Assembly: GCA_947063675.1 (NCBI GenBank)
Contig: CAMSTM010000002.1
Coordinates: 1 to 56,408, forward strand
Reading direction: 5' to 3'
From: an uncultured Lachnospiraceae bacterium
Lineage (GTDB): Bacteria > Bacillota > Clostridia > Lachnospirales > Lachnospiraceae
DNA length: 56,408 nucleotides
The translations under genes were made by a program, and so were the position numbers. Below the pieces are notes generated by a model. The model did no database searches. It had not been told where the DNA came from and saw only the letters and a program-made list of their open reading frames with translations. Within the stretch, counting starts at the first letter, position 1; every line of letters starts with the position of its first letter. Positions 53,234-56,408 of the stretch are shown in pieces.

Positions 53234-53283
53234 AAAATACAAGACAGGAAGTCTTTTGGTTGGTAAAAAGGAGGGAGCCTTTT

Positions 53284-54207
53284 ATGTATTCAGTGAAAAA
53301 CACAAACTATTCGTCACCATATTATTATAGGAACAGTAACAGCGCCGGACAAGACGCGGAACCGGCAGCGCGGGAGAAAAACGAGATACCTGCTTCCGGC
53401 AGCGGCAGGGCGGCAGAAGAAGCCGGAACCGGAAAACCGGAGGAGGAGAAAGGCAAAGGATTCCCAAGGGAGGAACCGGCGGTCCTTACTTTAGAGAGTA
53501 TTCAGAAAAAAAGGGAAGAAGAAAAGGAAGAGGAGACACAGGGACTGGTATCACAGCTTCTCGAACAGGCTGAGGCAATGAAAAATTCCTTTAATGAACA
53601 GAGGGAAAACCAGACCAATCTTTATGACGCCACCATGGATTTGATGGCGATAGCCAGTGCGGAAAGAGAGACTGTGCTCAAGGCAATACAGGTCCGCCTG
53701 ATGTTTAAAATGCGGACCGTAAAGACGAGCGGGGCGAAGTCCGGCGAGGTTCAGATTGCAGTAAATAAGTTAAAAAAGGTGCTTGGAAAGCTCAAGACAA
53801 AGATTAAAAAGCTGAAAGAAGAAGCGGGAATAGAGAAAAAAAGGAAAAATGCCGAGAAAGCAAAGAAGCGGAAGCTGGAGGAGAGACTCCGCCGGGAGCT
53901 TGAGGTGCGCAGAACGATTCGCAAAAACAGGGAAAAGAAGGACGTGGAGGAGAGCCGGATGGGAATGGGCGCCAACTACGGAGGTGTGTCAGGCGGCGAA
54001 CCCGTATCCATAAAGGACTTCGGAATGTCAGGAATAGCAGGCGATATGGCTCTGGAAGATTTAATAACAAGTGATTTGGAATTGGAAATGGGTGTGGACA
54101 GCGTGGCAGCGGCGTATGAAGTTGCCGGAGCAGGTATGGAGGCCGGGGCTGCCGCAGTCGGAGCGGCGGGAGATGCCTGCGCGGTAAGTATAGATATATC
54201 AGTGTAA
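53284..54207 (+). CDS. Unrecognised charged coiled-coil protein
   Basis: 308 residues from the ATG at 53284. A disordered N-terminus (Ser/Asn/Tyr, then Glu/Gly/Arg-rich) leads to a long lysine/glutamate coiled coil (about 85-225, e.g. KKLKEEAGIEKKRKNAEKAKKR is part), then a Gly/Ala-rich acidic tail ending CAVSIDISV. No known family. It is followed 29 bases later by another unrecognised gene, probably co-transcribed. Confidence 0.7.
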   Translation: MYSVKNTNYSSPYYYRNSNSAGQDAEPAAREKNEIPASGSGRAAEEAGTGKPEEEKGKGFPREEPAVLTLESIQKKREEEKEEETQGLVSQLLEQAEAMKNSFNEQRENQTNLYDATMDLMAIASAERETVLKAIQVRLMFKMRTVKTSGAKSGEVQIAVNKLKKVLGKLKTKIKKLKEEAGIEKKRKNAEKAKKRKLEERLRRELEVRRTIRKNREKKDVEESRMGMGANYGGVSGGEPVSIKDFGMSGIAGDMALEDLITSDLELEMGVDSVAAAYEVAGAGMEAGAAAVGAAGDACAVSIDISV

Positions 54208-54236
54208 AGGCTGTACAGGGGAAGGAGGGAGTGCGA

Positions 54237-54929
54237 GTGGCAAACAACAGTTTTTTTGTGAACGATATGGTCAGGGCTTATTACGGTGTTCTGGAAGCTC
54301 AGAAAGCGGGAAAACCCTCCATAAAAGGAATGGATTTTAAGGATATGGTGGCGGCAATGGATAAAAAAGGAGGAGTGGCCTCCTTTTCCAGAGAAAATAT
54401 GCCCCTGGAGGAATATAAGCAGTATATTTATCAGAGAATTTCACAGATTCCCATCCACCCTTCCCAGCGTATGATGTCGGCGGCGGTTCATATTACGGAC
54501 GCCGGTTTTGAGGCAATGCGAAACGACGAGGAGTATGAAAAGTGGGTGCTTGACGTCCTTCGGCGGAGCTTCGGAATGAGCGATCCCTGGGCGGAAGTAT
54601 GCGGCGAGAGCTTTTCCGTGCACCGGTTCGGGGCAACCAGAGAGGATTACCGGGGGGATAAGTGGCATACCGGTTTCCGGGGAGGAAGAGGCCGCTCCGT
54701 GTATGAAAAGGAAGCGGAGGAAAGCTTCTGGGAAAAGCGCAGAAAGCGGCATAAGAAATATATGAAGCTGCAGGAAGAAATGGCAATTGAAAAGAAAATT
54801 TTAGAGCATGTGTATCAGGAGGCGGCAGTCCGAAGGGGAGACTACGAAAATATGTATGATTTCCAGGGAGCCATGCCAATGCTGCCGATAGCGAAGATGA
54901 TGCTCATGGCGGATAAGAAAGTAAAGTAG
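54237..54929 (+). CDS. Unrecognised protein, partner of the coiled-coil gene
   Basis: 230 residues, GTG start at 54237 with GGAGG eight bases upstream (a GTG at 54231 is too close). It opens VANNSFFVNDMVRAYYG, has a KDMVAAMDKKGG segment, a basic KRRKRHKKYMK stretch near 165 and an amphipathic C-terminus. No family recognised. Linked to the preceding coiled-coil gene by a 29-base gap. Confidence 0.72.
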   Translation: MANNSFFVNDMVRAYYGVLEAQKAGKPSIKGMDFKDMVAAMDKKGGVASFSRENMPLEEYKQYIYQRISQIPIHPSQRMMSAAVHITDAGFEAMRNDEEYEKWVLDVLRRSFGMSDPWAEVCGESFSVHRFGATREDYRGDKWHTGFRGGRGRSVYEKEAEESFWEKRRKRHKKYMKLQEEMAIEKKILEHVYQEAAVRRGDYENMYDFQGAMPMLPIAKMMLMADKKVK

Positions 54930-55054
54930 AATTTGCTTTGATGACAGAAATGAGCCTTTTTATTACAACAGAAATATTCCTTTTCGAAAAATTACCGATA
55001 TAAGTATATAAGACATGATGAGGGCAACAGGCAGTTTACAGGAAAGGATATGAT

Positions 55055-55759
55055 TTGAAGATGCTTCAGATTGCAGTTTGCGAAGATGAAAAGGCCATGG
55101 GCGGTTATCTGAAACAACTGATAGAAAAGAGACTTGCAGGTCAGATGGAGTATAAGGTTGAAGTGTTTGAGGCCGGACAGGAACTGCTTGAATGTGGAAA
55201 AAACTACGATATCTTTTTTCTGGATATCGGTTTGAAGGATATGAGCGGAATTGACATGGCAAGGAAGCTTCGGGAAACCTCCGGGGCGGTAATTATTTTT
55301 GTGACAGCGCTTAAAGAGTATGTATTTGACGCTTTTGACGTGCAGGCGTTCCAATATCTGCTAAAGCCGGTGAATGAGGAAAAATTTTTCCGGGTATTGG
55401 ACGACGCGGTGGCCGAGTGCCTCTCATCTAAAGGGACGGAGCCCCTTGTTATCAGAATCAAAGGAACCTACAGAAGTATTCCCCGGGAAAATATTGTCTA
55501 TGCTGAAAATGACGCAAGAAAAGTCGTATTGCATTTAAAGGAGGAGCAGATTTCCTATTATGCGAAGATGAGCGAGCTGGAGAAGATACTGAGCGGGCAG
55601 TTTTTCAGATGCCACAGGGGATATCTGGTAAACTTAAACGAGGTTAAGAGCTATGATACAGGAAGCATCTGGCTGAAAAACGGCGAGGCTATCCTGATGG
55701 CCAAGCAAAAATACAGCGCTTTCGTATCCGCGTATATGGAATTCCTGCGCAGAAAATAA
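55055..55759 (+). CDS. LytTR-family response regulator
   Basis: 234 residues, TTG start at 55055 with AAGGA six bases upstream (the ATG two codons on is the alternative). Receiver with CEDEK, Asp in FFLDIGLKDMSG and Lys in LLKPVN; then a LytTR DNA-binding domain (FRCHRGYLVNL, EAILMAKQKYSAF). These regulate peptide pheromone-controlled genes with an AgrC-like kinase, and such a membrane protein follows. Confidence 0.92.
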   Translation: MKMLQIAVCEDEKAMGGYLKQLIEKRLAGQMEYKVEVFEAGQELLECGKNYDIFFLDIGLKDMSGIDMARKLRETSGAVIIFVTALKEYVFDAFDVQAFQYLLKPVNEEKFFRVLDDAVAECLSSKGTEPLVIRIKGTYRSIPRENIVYAENDARKVVLHLKEEQISYYAKMSELEKILSGQFFRCHRGYLVNLNEVKSYDTGSIWLKNGEAILMAKQKYSAFVSAYMEFLRRK

Positions 55760-55770
55760 CGGGGGTCGTT

Positions 55771-56408
55771 TTGAAAGAACCGCTTTATTTTATTCAGGAT
55801 TTATTTTGTGCCGTATTAAGAAGATATCTGATGATTCATGTGACTTGCGGCATACTTTCGTTGAAAGGCAGATTTATCAAAAAAGAAAAGCAGATTGCGG
55901 CGGGGTATGTGGCCTTAAGCATGGCTTTCTATGTGGCTGCGAATTATCTGTCTGCTTTTACATTACTTTTATACGGAGACAGACGAGGGATGCTGGAAAG
56001 CAGAAGAAGTATTCTGCCGCTGCTTCTGAATATCTCTCTGCTGTTGGTTTACTGCCTGTATTTTTATTCCGGGAAAAAGAGCAAAATCTGCTACACGGTT
56101 TTTACAATATATACGCTCAATGAGCTGATTATGTTTACGCTTCATTCGCTGTTTGTCGCATTGCTTGGCGGCGTGTCTGATATACTGACGAAGCAGGTAG
56201 CAGAGGGAAACGAATTTTTTCTTCAAAACTATTGGACGATATTTGAAATCTACCAGTTTTTCTGGAATTTGTCCTTTCAAATGCTGCTCTGCCTAGCTTT
56301 TTACTATATAACTAAAATATTAAAGCAAAATTTAATATATGAAAACAAAGAACTGAGCAGAGTACAGGAGCTGTTTCTTGCAGTTCCAAGTGCAATGGGA
56401 ATGAGTAT
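55771..56408 (+). CDS. Partial membrane sensor kinase (AgrC/GHKL type), runs off right edge
   Basis: Open frame of at least 212 codons from a TTG at 55771, with a G-rich ribosome site five bases upstream and no stop before the window ends. Several membrane segments (e.g. LLNISLLLVYCLYFY) and a charged start. The C-terminal kinase domain must lie outside. Position after a LytTR regulator supports an AgrC-like partner. No HATPase is visible yet. Confidence 0.75.
   Translation, partial: MKEPLYFIQDLFCAVLRRYLMIHVTCGILSLKGRFIKKEKQIAAGYVALSMAFYVAANYLSAFTLLLYGDRRGMLESRRSILPLLLNISLLLVYCLYFYSGKKSKICYTVFTIYTLNELIMFTLHSLFVALLGGVSDILTKQVAEGNEFFLQNYWTIFEIYQFFWNLSFQMLLCLAFYYITKILKQNLIYENKELSRVQELFLAVPSAMGMS

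Overview
The window reads as chromosomal DNA of an anaerobic Firmicute, most likely a gut Lachnospiraceae (Clostridia). The reasons are strong GGAGG ribosome sites, two YesM/YesN-type sensor/regulator pairs tied to sugar ABC importers, and glycan enzymes typical of these bacteria (GH35-, GH43-, GH88-, GH112- and GH125-like). No rRNA, tRNA, CRISPR array, insertion sequence or integrase gene was recognised.

Region 1 (1 to about 12,555, mostly minus strand, visibly AT-rich) looks like the right-hand part of an acquired element. It ends inside an aldo/keto reductase gene, which is cut off at about codon 98. Its centrepiece is an apparently undescribed RiPP locus. Reading leftward it holds a PqqD-like recognition protein (11356-11081), a radical SAM/SPASM maturase (11074-9956), a 57-residue five-cysteine precursor peptide (9899-9726), a hairpin terminator, two fused ABC half-transporters (9460-7766 and 7510-5765) and an OmpR-type two-component system (5691-3615). 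Further left are a lipoprotein with a duplicated domain, whose promoter carries three 11-bp-spaced TGTGA repeats, a secreted V8-like serine protease and a DUF3221-like membrane protein. Two decayed genes (a small helical protein with a stop codon, and a frameshifted XRE regulator) and a three-gene small-ORF operon by the junction also point to an accessory element.

Region 2 (12,530-20,552) has ordinary accessory genes: the truncated reductase with a divergent LysR regulator and a clear operator, DUF4037, a ComB-like phosphatase, a type-B carboxylesterase, and two AAA-ATPase/PD-(D/E)XK proteins, the first inactivated by deletion and frameshift.

Region 3 (20,595-32,677) is a self-contained carbohydrate cassette: LplB/LplC permeases, a lipoprotein binding protein, a YesM-like kinase, a YesN-like regulator and three cytoplasmic glycosidases (GH35/DUF5597-like, DUF5060/DUF5605-like, GH43 plus discoidin). 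Near-identical terminators sit just upstream and at its end.

Region 4 (32,869-52,744) holds a GH28 polygalacturonase-like gene with an early in-frame TAG, a GH88 hydrolase and a Fic protein with its own promoter. A second sugar importer with its own YesM/YesN pair follows, with GH43 and GH112 genes downstream. Then come an AraC regulator, an MGMT-like protein, a GH125 mannosidase, and DUF2804 and MFS genes. None of the glycosidases shows a signal peptide, so the scheme is import of oligosaccharides followed by cytoplasmic cleavage or phosphorolysis.

Region 5 (52,849 to the end) has a small NHLP-leader-like protein behind a near-consensus promoter, an unrecognised pair (a charged coiled-coil protein and its neighbour) and a LytTR regulator followed by a membrane sensor that runs off the right edge.
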